Source: an uncultured Candidatus Melainabacteria bacterium (GTDB lineage Bacteria; Cyanobacteriota; Vampirovibrionia; Gastranaerophilales; Gastranaerophilaceae). From it: a stretch of 64,000 nucleotides of DNA. The stretch is from the NCBI GenBank assembly GCA_934718085.1, contig CAKUZL010000003.1:133775-197774 (forward strand), given 5' to 3'. Positions 38,326 through 47,292 of this stretch are shown piece after piece. Each line of letters begins with the position of its first letter. Position 1 is the first letter of the stretch. The notes beneath the pieces are model-generated. The model saw nothing but the letters and a program-made list of their open reading frames with translations. It was not told the origin of the DNA and ran no database searches. The position numbers were made by a program, and so were the translations under genes.

Positions 38326-38575
38326 ACCGAAATCCCGATAAAATACTTCCGAAAAAATTATCTCATAAAAGTATTTAACCGGCGCAAAGCAACAGCAAAT
38401 TTATTTGTAAATTTTTATAAAGTACTCGTTCTTACCGTCATGAAAAATTTGCACCGAAAGTTTACGCACCGGCAGGTATAGCCGCCAACCCCGCTTCAGG
38501 TTGACGTACAAAGAAAAAAGAGGGGAGAAAACATTTATCGATTTGTACCTTTTATATTAAATTTTGTAATAACAT
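38326..38575 (-). other. Leader region of the Hyf/Ehr-like operon with GC-richer dyads
   Basis: About 250 bp with no gene. A GC-richer segment at 38450-38512 stands out in AT-rich surroundings. Read on the minus strand it can form CAACC/GGTTG and GGCGG/CCTGCC hairpins, and GTACAAA/TTTGTAC (38542-38548 with 38506-38512) encloses a CU-rich loop (CTCCCCTC). This could be a structured 5' leader. I match it to no known riboswitch class. Confidence 0.35.
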
Positions 38576-38606
38576 AAAAAATGCCGGGCGTTGTACCCGA
38601 CATTTT
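38576..38606 (-). terminator. Rho-independent terminator of the DUF378 gene
   Basis: On the minus strand AATGTCGGG pairs with CCCGGCATT (one G-T pair) around ACAACG-type loop bases, then six T. It lies just after the stop codon at 38614. Confidence 0.85.
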
Positions 38607-38613
38607 TAGAAAA

Positions 38614-38817
38614 TCAGTCTTTGTATCGTAAATATTTGAGTTCGACAAACAAAAAACAAATCGCGCTCAATCCGACAAGGCAGTAAACAATTCGCGACAA
38701 GATACTCATGTTTCCGAACAAAAATGCGACCGCATCAAACCCGAAAAGCCCGACCAATCCCCAGTTTAGCGCGCCGACAAGAACAAGAATAAAAGCAGTC
38801 AATCTTAATGCATACAT
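38614..38817 (-). CDS. DUF378-family small membrane protein
   Basis: A 67-residue protein with two membrane segments and the family signature VLVGALNWGLVGLFGFDAV followed by the ILSRIVYCLVGLSAI helix. Function unknown. AAGGAGG lies six bases before the ATG at 38817, which excludes longer in-frame starts. It is the last chromosomal gene before the left end of the transposon. Confidence 0.88.
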   Translation of the reverse strand: MYALRLTAFILVLVGALNWGLVGLFGFDAVAFLFGNMSILSRIVYCLVGLSAICFLFVELKYLRYKD

Positions 38818-39133
38818 AAAAACCTCCTTATGTTTGCATTTATTATCACATCTTCTCCGCCGGAAAACATTACGCGAATGTCGAATTTTTAACCCGCGCG
38901 CCCCGGTCGTCAAAACAGGTTTATTTAAAACAAAATTTGCCGGAACTTTTCGAATGCAAAGAATTCCCGCAATACGGAAAAACCTGTCGAGCAGGCACAA
39001 AACATCCAAAAATGTAAATTACGGAATAGTTTTAAACGATTTTTATAAATCCGGCATTTTAAAGCTAATTCATTTAGACGAACACTGACGGAGATTAACG
39101 GACAAATAATCCGCCGCGCCTTGTCAGAATTAT

Positions 39134-39138
39134 TCCGT
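39134..39138. repeat. Target-site duplication, left copy
   Basis: TCCGT directly precedes the first base of the transposon (TGTAAAG). The same five bases follow its last base at 56040-56044. Confidence 0.85.
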
Positions 39139-39191
39139 TGTAAAGTAACACATGGTTTGATTATTTGTAACAGATAGATTGAGTATTTCGG
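39139..39191 (+). repeat. Transposon left end with two binding-site repeats
   Basis: After the TGTA terminus, two related sites follow 22 bp apart: TAACACATGGTTTGATTATTT (39146-39166) and TAACAGATAGATTGAGTATTTC (39168-39189). The second matches the right-end site CGGATAGATTGATTATTT at 16 of 18 bases. Confidence 0.75.
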
Positions 39192-39371
39192 GCAACATAA
39201 GAAATAAATTTTTCTTGTTTTTATTGTAAATTGACACAGATATTAAAAAAATGTGACGGAGAATTTTGAGAAAGTTTTTGTTCAAAACAAATGCATTATT
39301 GCTATTTTTATAGTATTATCAAGATACAAATAAATGAAATTTGAAAAGTCTAAAGACAGTAAGGAATTAAT

Positions 39372-40550
39372 TTGTCTGGAAGTGATGATAAGATAATTAA
39401 TAATAGTGGTGGCATTCACTCATTAGCTGGTTTTGCATTTCAGATAAAAGTGTTTGCTTATTACGCCTTATGTATAACTAAAGTTAATGAATTTGTTGAA
39501 TTTGAAACTTTAGATGATATAAATGTCAGATTGACTCCTAAAAATATTGCTAAAAAAGTTGATAATTTTATTTGTAATGCTAAATATAATGATGAAAATA
39601 ATTTAATACAAGTTAAAAGAACAAAACTTGCACAAGCTGATTTTAATAAAACATTATATAACTGGATTCTGCAAAACAATAATTCGTTGAATACAATTAC
39701 TAAATATATTCTTTTTTCTGATAACGAATACAATAATACTGATTTAATGTTTAATCAATCTTTAGACGATTTGTATAACATAGCTGTCAATACACAAAAG
39801 CAAAAAAGCAATGCAATAGAAGTTCAAATTAAGAATAATTATGAAAACGATTATAAAAAATTTAAAAATATTTATAACTATATTCAACAAAGATATTCCT
39901 TTATTGGAGACAAAAATATTGACGAATTAATTTATAATCAAGCAAAGTTCCCATTAAGATTTAATGAAAATAATAAATCTTTATATAAAGAAAGATTAGA
40001 ATATTTCATGAATACTATCCAAAATCATTTGCTTGAATCAATAAATAAAAAAGAACCATACATATTAAGCTGTAGTGATATTGTAAAAATATACGAGGAT
40101 ATGAATACCGCTTTAAATGAGAATACATATTGGCCTCCATACTATTCGTTCAAGGAGAAATTTGAATATATTACATTAGAACATTCTAAAGTTTCTGGTT
40201 TACGTGAAACAAAACAGTTGTTATATTGCAATTTGCAACCTAAAAATGCTATCGAACGAATTAAAAAACTTTTATATTATAAACATTTTAGAACTTTAAG
40301 CATTGAAAATGGCAAAACTTCTAAACCAATAAGTATAGAAAATACAACTTATGATAATTTCCAATCAGTGTTGGAAGAATTAACTAATTCTATGCTTGAT
40401 AAACCTATAACAAGGCTTTTAGAAACGGAAAAACGTGATAATAGTCATGCTATAGATAATGATATAAGAAAAGGTTCTTGTATCTATTTAACCGGAGACA
40501 ATGTAGTCAATCAAATTTCTTGGAAGGATGACAAAGATGTTAACAATTGA
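39372..40550 (+). CDS. ABC-3C-type effector with a Cap4-like dsDNA nuclease domain
   Basis: A 392-residue protein. The N terminus has the pattern of the DUF4297/Cap4-like PD-(D/E)xK nuclease: GGIHSLAGFAFQIKVFAYYAL, FETLDDI with acidic residues 48-49, and the catalytic-type IQVKR (Lys82). The rest is helical and asparagine-rich, as in the first component of ABC-three-component defence systems. It starts with TTG; AAGGA lies six bases upstream. A small middle protein and an ABC ATPase follow with overlaps, which supports a three-part system. The likely role is cutting DNA on phage infection (inference). Confidence 0.7.
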   Translation: MSGSDDKIINNSGGIHSLAGFAFQIKVFAYYALCITKVNEFVEFETLDDINVRLTPKNIAKKVDNFICNAKYNDENNLIQVKRTKLAQADFNKTLYNWILQNNNSLNTITKYILFSDNEYNNTDLMFNQSLDDLYNIAVNTQKQKSNAIEVQIKNNYENDYKKFKNIYNYIQQRYSFIGDKNIDELIYNQAKFPLRFNENNKSLYKERLEYFMNTIQNHLLESINKKEPYILSCSDIVKIYEDMNTALNENTYWPPYYSFKEKFEYITLEHSKVSGLRETKQLLYCNLQPKNAIERIKKLLYYKHFRTLSIENGKTSKPISIENTTYDNFQSVLEELTNSMLDKPITRLLETEKRDNSHAIDNDIRKGSCIYLTGDNVVNQISWKDDKDVNN

Positions 40551-40965
40551 ACAAGAATCCGAAGTTTTACAGATAAGCCACTATACAGAAATTATTATAC
40601 AAATATTGTATATGCATAAAGTATTGAGTCTAATAAAATTAATAGTTTTTGCTTATATTATCAAAAATAAGAATTATGACTTATATCGTTCAAATAGCTC
40701 AATAGAACTTAGATATAAAGGCATTTCATTATTATCCGGAAGTTATAATGATTTTCTTCATAATATTAAACCTATTTTAAAGTCTATACATATTTTGGTT
40801 TCTTGCAAAAGAATTACGATAGAAAATTCAATTGTGCAAATTCTTCATTATAAAAGTGTTTTAAATCAGATATATGAAGAAAGTTCTTTTATATATAAAG
40901 CAATTAATGATAGTAAAAGAATGTCTGATAGACAATTCCTAAAAGAGGTAATTTGTAATGTTTAG
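40537..40965 (+). CDS. ABC-3C-type middle component
   Basis: A 142-residue helical protein lying between the nuclease and the ABC ATPase and overlapping both (14 and 8 bp). Such small middle components are the third part of ABC-three-component systems. The sequence itself (LTIEQESEVLQISHYTEIIIQ, LLSGSYNDFLHNIKPILKS) gives no catalytic motif. I choose the ATG at 40537 because GGAAGG lies nine bases upstream; ATG 40528 is too close to it. Confidence 0.6.
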   Translation: MLTIEQESEVLQISHYTEIIIQILYMHKVLSLIKLIVFAYIIKNKNYDLYRSNSSIELRYKGISLLSGSYNDFLHNIKPILKSIHILVSCKRITIENSIVQILHYKSVLNQIYEESSFIYKAINDSKRMSDRQFLKEVICNV

Positions 40966-42727
40966 AATAGATAAATTAATATTTATAAGTGATGAAGAGA
41001 AAGAATACACTTATTCTTTTTCTAGTGGTATAAATTATTTTCAAGGAAGTAATGATACTGGTAAAACAGAATTTTATGAATTTCTTGATTATATGTTTGG
41101 CAGATCTGAACAACTTGATTTGTCAAAAGAGTGGTATGAACATTTATCAAAAGCCATATTGAGTTTTACATATAATAATATTTCTTATACTATAACTAGA
41201 ACGAAAGATATAGACTGTAATTATTTTGAATATATCGACGAAGAGAAAAATGAAGAAATACTTTCTCTTAGGGAATATAATGAACGATTAAATTCAGTTT
41301 TTGGAATAAATAAAGAAATTGCGACAACTATCAAAGAGTTTACAGGCGAAAATGAAACATTTAGAATCTTTACAATGTTTAATTTTCTTGGGGAAACTAG
41401 GCAAGGTGTAACAAATGACTTTTTTGATAAGTGCTCAAGAATAGAATACAAATTAAAACTATATGCTTTATTAGATTTGATTTTTAACAAAAATATAAGT
41501 GAAATTATGTCTCTGGAAAAAGAATTAGAACAACTAACAAAAGAAATAAAAGATTTAGAAAAAACGGAGTTTAAATATGAATATATTAATAATCAAATAA
41601 ATGATTGCATAAATATTCTTGGATTAGGCATAATTTATGATGGTACAAATAAGAAAAATATTCTTAACAAACTTGAAAAAATCAAACAATTAAATTCAAT
41701 ACAAAAGAAAAAATCAGAAAATATAATTGAACTAGAATATTTATTTAATCATATAAATGAACAAATAAAAGTCTATGAAAATGCTCAGGTTGATATAAAT
41801 CAGATTGATATAGCAAATAAAAATAGGGAATTATTGTTAGAAAATTTAAACGAAATTATTAATGACAATCCAGATTTCGAGTACTTGGTAAATCCAATAA
41901 AAGCAACTTTGAATGAAGTAAAAAAATCTATATCTTTAACAAATTATCTAATTACAGATAAAACTATTTTAGAATTAAGAAAGAGAAGAAAAGCAATAAA
42001 ACAAGAATTAGATAATAGTAAGCATTACAGTAAGCTATATGACCTTAATGAAAAAGAACGTGCTTGTGCTTTACTGGAACGTTTTCTACATGAAAGCAGT
42101 TTGGAATCATCATTACAAAGTATAAATGATAAACGTAACAGGCAAACTGAAATAAGAAGATTACTAGCAAATTTAAAAAAGTCTCAGGATAATGATAAAA
42201 TAAAGTTATTATCTGAGAACATAACAAGCTTATATAAAAAAGCTGTTTCTGCATCACTTGTTTCTGGAGATATGACCAATGATGGATTTAATATAAAATA
42301 TTTTAAAAATGGAAACTCATTACAGACTTTTAGAAATGAAGTCATAAAAGAAGATAATATTGAAAAAATAGTAGAGATTAGCTATTCAAAAGGTAGTATG
42401 GCCAGGCATACATTAATTCAGCTTGCTGGATATTTAGGGTTTTTACAACTTCTATTGTCTGAAAATAAATATCCTATTATTCCGTTTTTAGTAATTGATC
42501 ACATTTCAAAACCATTTGATAATGATAATAGGAAAGGTATAGGTGAAATTCTAAATTATGCAATTTCTGTTATAGGAGAAAATAATTTACAAATTATTTT
42601 ATTTGATGATAAAAATCACGAAGAATTATTGTTAAAACCCAATCATGCTGAATGCTTGGTAAATGATGTCAAAACTGGATTTGTTCCATTTTTTGTGCCA
42701 GATGATAAAGAAGAATCTAAAGCTTAG
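40958..42727 (+). CDS. ABC-3C-type SMC-like ATPase (DUF3732-like)
   Basis: A 589-residue Rad50/SMC-like ATPase. The N-terminal Walker A is GSNDTGKTEF (residues 30-39). A Lys/Glu/Asn-rich coiled-coil middle (about 190-430) follows. The C-terminal lobe has YSKGSMARHTLIQLAGYLGFLQ as the ABC signature region and PFLVIDHISKPFD as the Walker B/D loop region. The ISKPFD ending is typical of the DUF3732-type ATPases of ABC-three-component systems. It probably senses or holds DNA and controls the nuclease encoded two genes upstream. Confidence 0.75.
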   Translation: MFRIDKLIFISDEEKEYTYSFSSGINYFQGSNDTGKTEFYEFLDYMFGRSEQLDLSKEWYEHLSKAILSFTYNNISYTITRTKDIDCNYFEYIDEEKNEEILSLREYNERLNSVFGINKEIATTIKEFTGENETFRIFTMFNFLGETRQGVTNDFFDKCSRIEYKLKLYALLDLIFNKNISEIMSLEKELEQLTKEIKDLEKTEFKYEYINNQINDCINILGLGIIYDGTNKKNILNKLEKIKQLNSIQKKKSENIIELEYLFNHINEQIKVYENAQVDINQIDIANKNRELLLENLNEIINDNPDFEYLVNPIKATLNEVKKSISLTNYLITDKTILELRKRRKAIKQELDNSKHYSKLYDLNEKERACALLERFLHESSLESSLQSINDKRNRQTEIRRLLANLKKSQDNDKIKLLSENITSLYKKAVSASLVSGDMTNDGFNIKYFKNGNSLQTFRNEVIKEDNIEKIVEISYSKGSMARHTLIQLAGYLGFLQLLLSENKYPIIPFLVIDHISKPFDNDNRKGIGEILNYAISVIGENNLQIILFDDKNHEELLLKPNHAECLVNDVKTGFVPFFVPDDKEESKA

Positions 42728-42788
42728 GACAACACATATCTTGCAGAAAACGACAAATAATATGTAAAAATTTTTAAATAGAGGAAAT

Positions 42789-45335
42789 ATGCCAAACGAA
42801 TTACAATCACTTGATCAATTATTTCAAAATAAGTTATTTAGAATCCCTGATTACCAAAGAGGATATGCTTGGCAACAAACGCAATTGGTAGATTTTTGGG
42901 AAGATTTGTTAAATTTACAAGATAATCGATACCATTATACTGGCATGCTATCTTTAAAGGTATTAAAAAGAACAGACATTGAAAATTGGGGATCAGATTT
43001 ATGGATGCTTGATAAAGGTTTTAAACCTTGTCATATTGTAGATGGTCAACAAAGAATTACAACATTTATTATTTTATTAAATGAAATTATATGTTTTGTC
43101 CGTTCAGCAAAAAATAATCTAGGTAAAAGCGATGAGGAAATTGTATTAGGTTATAGTACATTAAAAGAGGTCGTTTCTAAATATATATTACAAATTAGAC
43201 CTCCTCAAAATATTATTAAAACTTTTTTATTTGGTTATGAAGCAGACAATCCAAGTTCTGATTACTTAAAATATAAAATTTTTAATGAAACTTTTTCTGG
43301 TACAGTAAATGAAACTTACTATACAAAAAACTTAAAATTTGCTAAAGAATTCTTTAACAAAAATATTAATTTGTTATATCAATCAGAAGGAATGAGGGCT
43401 ATAAATGCACTATTTCTCAAATTAACATTAAGACTGATGTTTAATATTCATGAAATAGAAGATGATTATGACGTATTTGTTTCATTTGAAACAATGAACA
43501 ACAGAGGCAAGAAATTAACAAATCTTGAATTATTAAAAAATAGGCTTATCTACTTAACAACGCTTTATCCAGATGCAATTATAGATGAATATGAAAAGAC
43601 CTCTTTGAGAAACGAAATAAATGATACTTGGAAAGAAGTATATTTTCAGTTAGGAAGAAATGATAACATCCCATTATCAGATGATGAATTCTTAAGAGCT
43701 CATTGGATAATGTATTTCTCTTACTCAAGACACAAAGGTGATGATTATATCAAATTTTTATTAAATAAATTTTCGGCAAAAAATATATTTGAGAAACAAA
43801 TAATCATAAATAAAATTAACGAAAATTTTATTGATAGGTCGGATAATGGAGAAGATGATCTTTCAATAGATAACGATTTTGAAAATGAATCTGAAACAAT
43901 TACTATTTTCAAATTAAGTCCAAACGAAATCAAAGATTACATTAATAGTTTAAAAGATATGGCTAAATATTGGTATGACTCATTCTTCCCATTTTTAAGC
44001 CCTAATTTAACGAAAGAAGAGCAAGAGTGGATTGATAAACTAAATAGAATCGGAATTGGACATTTTAGACCTTTGGTTGCAGTTATAATTTCATTAAAAG
44101 AAGAAAGTGCAGAAAAGAAAGTAAGCGCATTTAAAGCCATAGAAAGATTTATATTTATATGTTTTAGAATGGGTTATTATAATGCATCATTCAGAAGTAG
44201 TGAATATTATCGTATGACAAAAAGTTTATACTTCCGTGAAATAAAATTAGATGATTTTATTCAGGATATTGAAGATATAACTGCGACAAATATTGAGTTT
44301 GTAATTCCTAATTTTATTGCAAAGATAGAAAAACATTTTAAAGATGCAGAAGGATACTATTCTTGGAATTCAATTAAATACTTTTTGTATGAATATGAAT
44401 TCAGTTTGGCTCAAAAAAATAATATTGATAAAATAAGCCGAGAAATGTTTACAAAGTCTGAAAAAGACAAAATAAGTATTGAACACATATTTCCACAAAC
44501 TCCAACAAATTATTATTGGCGAAATATGTTTCGCCAGTATGATAATGATGAGAAAATTTGGCTAGCAGGAGCGTTAGGGAACTTACTTCCTTTGTCACAA
44601 AGCATAAATTCAAGTTTACAAAATGATAGTTTTGATGATAAAAAATCACCCAAAGAAGATAAAAGAAGAGGGTATAAAAACGGGTCTCATTCCGAAATTC
44701 AAGTTTCAGAAGCACCATATTGGGATTCTAAAAAAATATTTGACCGTAGCAGAACTTTATTACAATTTATGGAAAATCGTTGGCAATTTAGTTTAACGGA
44801 AGAACAATTTGACAAATTACTTTATATTAATTTCGTAAACGATAAAAGAGAAATTCCAGCAGAGTTGCCGGAAGAAACTAATGACGAAAATAATAACAGC
44901 TTTGTTTTAGAAAATATATTGGAAAAGCAGCAATGCCAATTCTGGACAAATTTTGTTGAATATTGTAAAAATCAAGACCGAAATGATATTGCAGCAAAAA
45001 AGCCAAGCGGACAAAATTGGTACGATATATCAATTGGAGCAAATGATTTTTATATATCATTTACAATTACAAGAAGTAAATATATCTCAATATTAATATA
45101 CGCAAACAGCTTAGAAACATTTAATAGACTTGAATCAAAAAAAGAAGATATTGAAATAATGTTTGGAAATAAATTAGATTGGTATTCAAGTAGAGAAAAA
45201 AGTTCTGCAAAACGAATTATATATAAAAAAAATGCTGAAATTTTTAATGTTACCAAACAAAATGAAATATTTATGTGGATGATAGAAAAATTTGATGCAT
45301 TAACTAATGCTCTTAGAAATATCAATGAGATTTAA
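42789..45335 (+). CDS. GmrSD-like DUF262/DUF1524 nuclease with a C-terminal DUF4268 domain
   Basis: An 848-residue protein with three parts. The N-terminal DUF262 (GmrS-like) domain has FRIPDYQRGYAW and DGQQRITTFI (residues 85-94), which bind and hydrolyse nucleotide. The DUF1524 (GmrD-like) HNH nuclease domain has SIEHIFPQTP (His566) and LGNLLPLSQSINSSLQN. The C-terminal ~150 residues resemble DUF4268 (KPSGQNWYDISIGANDFYISFTI). GmrSD-type enzymes cut modified phage DNA, and relatives act in SspE/BrxU-type defence. It lies 61 bp after the ATPase with its own ribosome-binding site, so it may be a separate system or an added effector. Confidence 0.85.
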   Translation: MPNELQSLDQLFQNKLFRIPDYQRGYAWQQTQLVDFWEDLLNLQDNRYHYTGMLSLKVLKRTDIENWGSDLWMLDKGFKPCHIVDGQQRITTFIILLNEIICFVRSAKNNLGKSDEEIVLGYSTLKEVVSKYILQIRPPQNIIKTFLFGYEADNPSSDYLKYKIFNETFSGTVNETYYTKNLKFAKEFFNKNINLLYQSEGMRAINALFLKLTLRLMFNIHEIEDDYDVFVSFETMNNRGKKLTNLELLKNRLIYLTTLYPDAIIDEYEKTSLRNEINDTWKEVYFQLGRNDNIPLSDDEFLRAHWIMYFSYSRHKGDDYIKFLLNKFSAKNIFEKQIIINKINENFIDRSDNGEDDLSIDNDFENESETITIFKLSPNEIKDYINSLKDMAKYWYDSFFPFLSPNLTKEEQEWIDKLNRIGIGHFRPLVAVIISLKEESAEKKVSAFKAIERFIFICFRMGYYNASFRSSEYYRMTKSLYFREIKLDDFIQDIEDITATNIEFVIPNFIAKIEKHFKDAEGYYSWNSIKYFLYEYEFSLAQKNNIDKISREMFTKSEKDKISIEHIFPQTPTNYYWRNMFRQYDNDEKIWLAGALGNLLPLSQSINSSLQNDSFDDKKSPKEDKRRGYKNGSHSEIQVSEAPYWDSKKIFDRSRTLLQFMENRWQFSLTEEQFDKLLYINFVNDKREIPAELPEETNDENNNSFVLENILEKQQCQFWTNFVEYCKNQDRNDIAAKKPSGQNWYDISIGANDFYISFTITRSKYISILIYANSLETFNRLESKKEDIEIMFGNKLDWYSSREKSSAKRIIYKKNAEIFNVTKQNEIFMWMIEKFDALTNALRNINEI

Positions 45336-45687
45336 ATTGCAATTGGAATATGTCTAAATGTAATTTCTCTTTTCTTTTGACTAGTTTCCATGAGCAAAAC
45401 ACTTATACAAAAAGAAGAATACTATTATTGTAGGTTATAAATTAGGTTAAAGATATAAAAGATCTAAGACTCATGATAAAAATGGCGAATATATGTATTT
45501 TAATTCCTAAATGTGTAAGGTGACGGTTGCTCAATATGGCTTTGTCTCTTTGCCTGATAGTAACGGCTATATAGTATATCATAAAACGCAAAAACATACT
45601 CCTAAATAGTATCATATAAAAATGATAATGGATACTCTAAATAAAAATAATATCATTTGATAAACTTAACATATAATTAATTGATAT
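45336..45687. other. Gap between convergent genes, degenerate sequence
   Basis: Convergent 352-bp gap. It holds repeat copy A (45350-45389) and the remains of a reading frame: codons reading THDKNGEYMYFNS, a TAA stop, then MCKVTVAQYGFVSLPDSNGY to a stop at 45609. It looks like decayed coding DNA left by earlier cargo exchange. No RNA gene is seen. Confidence 0.5.
45350..45389. repeat. Diverged direct repeat, copy A
   Basis: This 40-bp stretch matches 50352-50391 at 32 of 40 positions, in the same orientation. The two copies bracket the restriction-modification genes. On the minus strand both read (S)QKK.E.TFRH before a stop, so they may be tails of a once-repeated gene. Confidence 0.55.
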
Positions 45688-47292
45688 TTAACTGGTTTTA
45701 CGAAAAAGTCGTTTATTCAAAAGTTTTTCATGGATATTAATTATCAAATTTATTTCTTGAGTTGTAAAGCCCAAATTATCTTTTAATAAAAATTTATTTG
45801 TATATTTTAGTAATTTGTTTATATCTTCTTTGTTTTTTAAAACAGTTTCTATCTCATAAAATAAATCTAGTGCAGTTTCTGAATAAGGAATAATAATATT
45901 TGAAACTTCTGATGGCATAAGTTCAAGGGCTCCACCACCAAAGCTCCTACCTTCAAGTTCAACAAAACAAAATGATAATGAATTATAATAACTAGCTACA
46001 AAAGCTTTTTTATTAATGCCATCCTTAATATGCACTCTATGCATAGTGTCAGTTGTATATGCGTTTGCTTCATTTAAAATCATCCTCGCATATTTGTTAT
46101 TACGACGAGAAAAGAATGCATTTGATAATGAAACGGATGGTATAATTTGCCACTCTTCTCTTATTCTACACTTATACCCATCGGCAAAACCTTCTTGAAT
46201 ACCGTATTCTATATACTTCAGTGCAGATTCATTTTTTTTTAATTCTTGTAACTTAGGAAAAATTAAAATATTAGCCTTGGCATTGTTATCAATATTTTGT
46301 TTAGCTTTTTTAGTGTCAAAAGTTATTCCACTTACTAAAACGCTTCTTCCTATAAGTGGATGCGAATATTTTGAAAGATTATATTCATCAATTACACTTT
46401 TACTTACAGTAAAGAAATCATTTGCACCAGTAGTAATACCAACTTCGACATCCGCTAAATCTTTTACTTTAAATAAATCTTTTCTATTTTTGATTTCTTC
46501 TAAAAAGTCCAATTCTTTTTGTTCTAGAAAATAATTTGTCCATTTAGAAGAATTATGAATATTTTTTACTGGATTTTTTAATTTGTATAAATCCATATTT
46601 TTTAAACATTTATCATCTTCTACTTCGATATATTCAATATGAGATATTCCTTTACCCTTCTGGCATAACAATAACACAACGTCTTGTTGTATGGCATCAA
46701 ATACTAACTTTTTAAACGATACAATGGAAATTTTTTCATAATTTTTGATCAAAAAATCTCGTATTAATTTAGCATGTGAAACTTGTAATAATTCTGCTGG
46801 TAAAACAAAACCTAATTTCCCATTTCCTTTTAACAGATTTGTGCAGCCCACAACAAATGCACACCAAGAATTCATTAATTTAGAATATTTAATATTATTT
46901 CTATTAAATATTTTCTCTGCTTCTTGTTGCTGAACTTTATCAAAATATTGATATCTGATGTAGGGAGGATTGCCGACAATAATATCATAACTATCATTTG
47001 TATTATTACAATACTTATGAAAATCTTGCTCAAATACACTTAAATTTTTTGCTGGGATTTTTCTTATTTTAATAGCTTCTTCTGTTTCGATTTCAATTGC
47101 CGTAACTGAATTATATTGATATTTTCCATCAACTAAAGACTCAACAAACACTCCATCACCCGCACTTGGCTCTAATATATCGCAGTATTTATTACCATTA
47201 AAAGCCCATCTGAGTATAAAATCAGATATTGTTTTTGGAGAATAAAATCCACCTCTTAATTTTTGTTTTGTAGCATTTTTAATTAGCTGCAT
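45688..47292 (-). CDS. N6-adenine DNA methyltransferase of a restriction-modification module
   Basis: A 534-residue class I (gamma-type) adenine methyltransferase. The SAM-binding motif I is ILEPSAGDGVF (39-49) and the catalytic motif IV is NPPY (108-111). A C-terminal half with TaqI/Eco57I-like target-recognition character follows (VEVGITTGANDFFTVSK, SFGGGALELMPSEVSNIIIP). It lacks a nuclease domain. Its start overlaps the end of the 1000-residue enzyme by 14 bp, so the two are translated together and the pair probably modifies the two strands of an asymmetric site. Confidence 0.87.
   Translation of the reverse strand: MQLIKNATKQKLRGGFYSPKTISDFILRWAFNGNKYCDILEPSAGDGVFVESLVDGKYQYNSVTAIEIETEEAIKIRKIPAKNLSVFEQDFHKYCNNTNDSYDIIVGNPPYIRYQYFDKVQQQEAEKIFNRNNIKYSKLMNSWCAFVVGCTNLLKGNGKLGFVLPAELLQVSHAKLIRDFLIKNYEKISIVSFKKLVFDAIQQDVVLLLCQKGKGISHIEYIEVEDDKCLKNMDLYKLKNPVKNIHNSSKWTNYFLEQKELDFLEEIKNRKDLFKVKDLADVEVGITTGANDFFTVSKSVIDEYNLSKYSHPLIGRSVLVSGITFDTKKAKQNIDNNAKANILIFPKLQELKKNESALKYIEYGIQEGFADGYKCRIREEWQIIPSVSLSNAFFSRRNNKYARMILNEANAYTTDTMHRVHIKDGINKKAFVASYYNSLSFCFVELEGRSFGGGALELMPSEVSNIIIPYSETALDLFYEIETVLKNKEDINKLLKYTNKFLLKDNLGFTTQEINLIINIHEKLLNKRLFRKTS

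Noticed and set aside
38450..38512. Cyclic-di-GMP or molybdenum-cofactor riboswitch
   Set aside because: Short stretches looked similar, but the conserved cores and stem order do not match.
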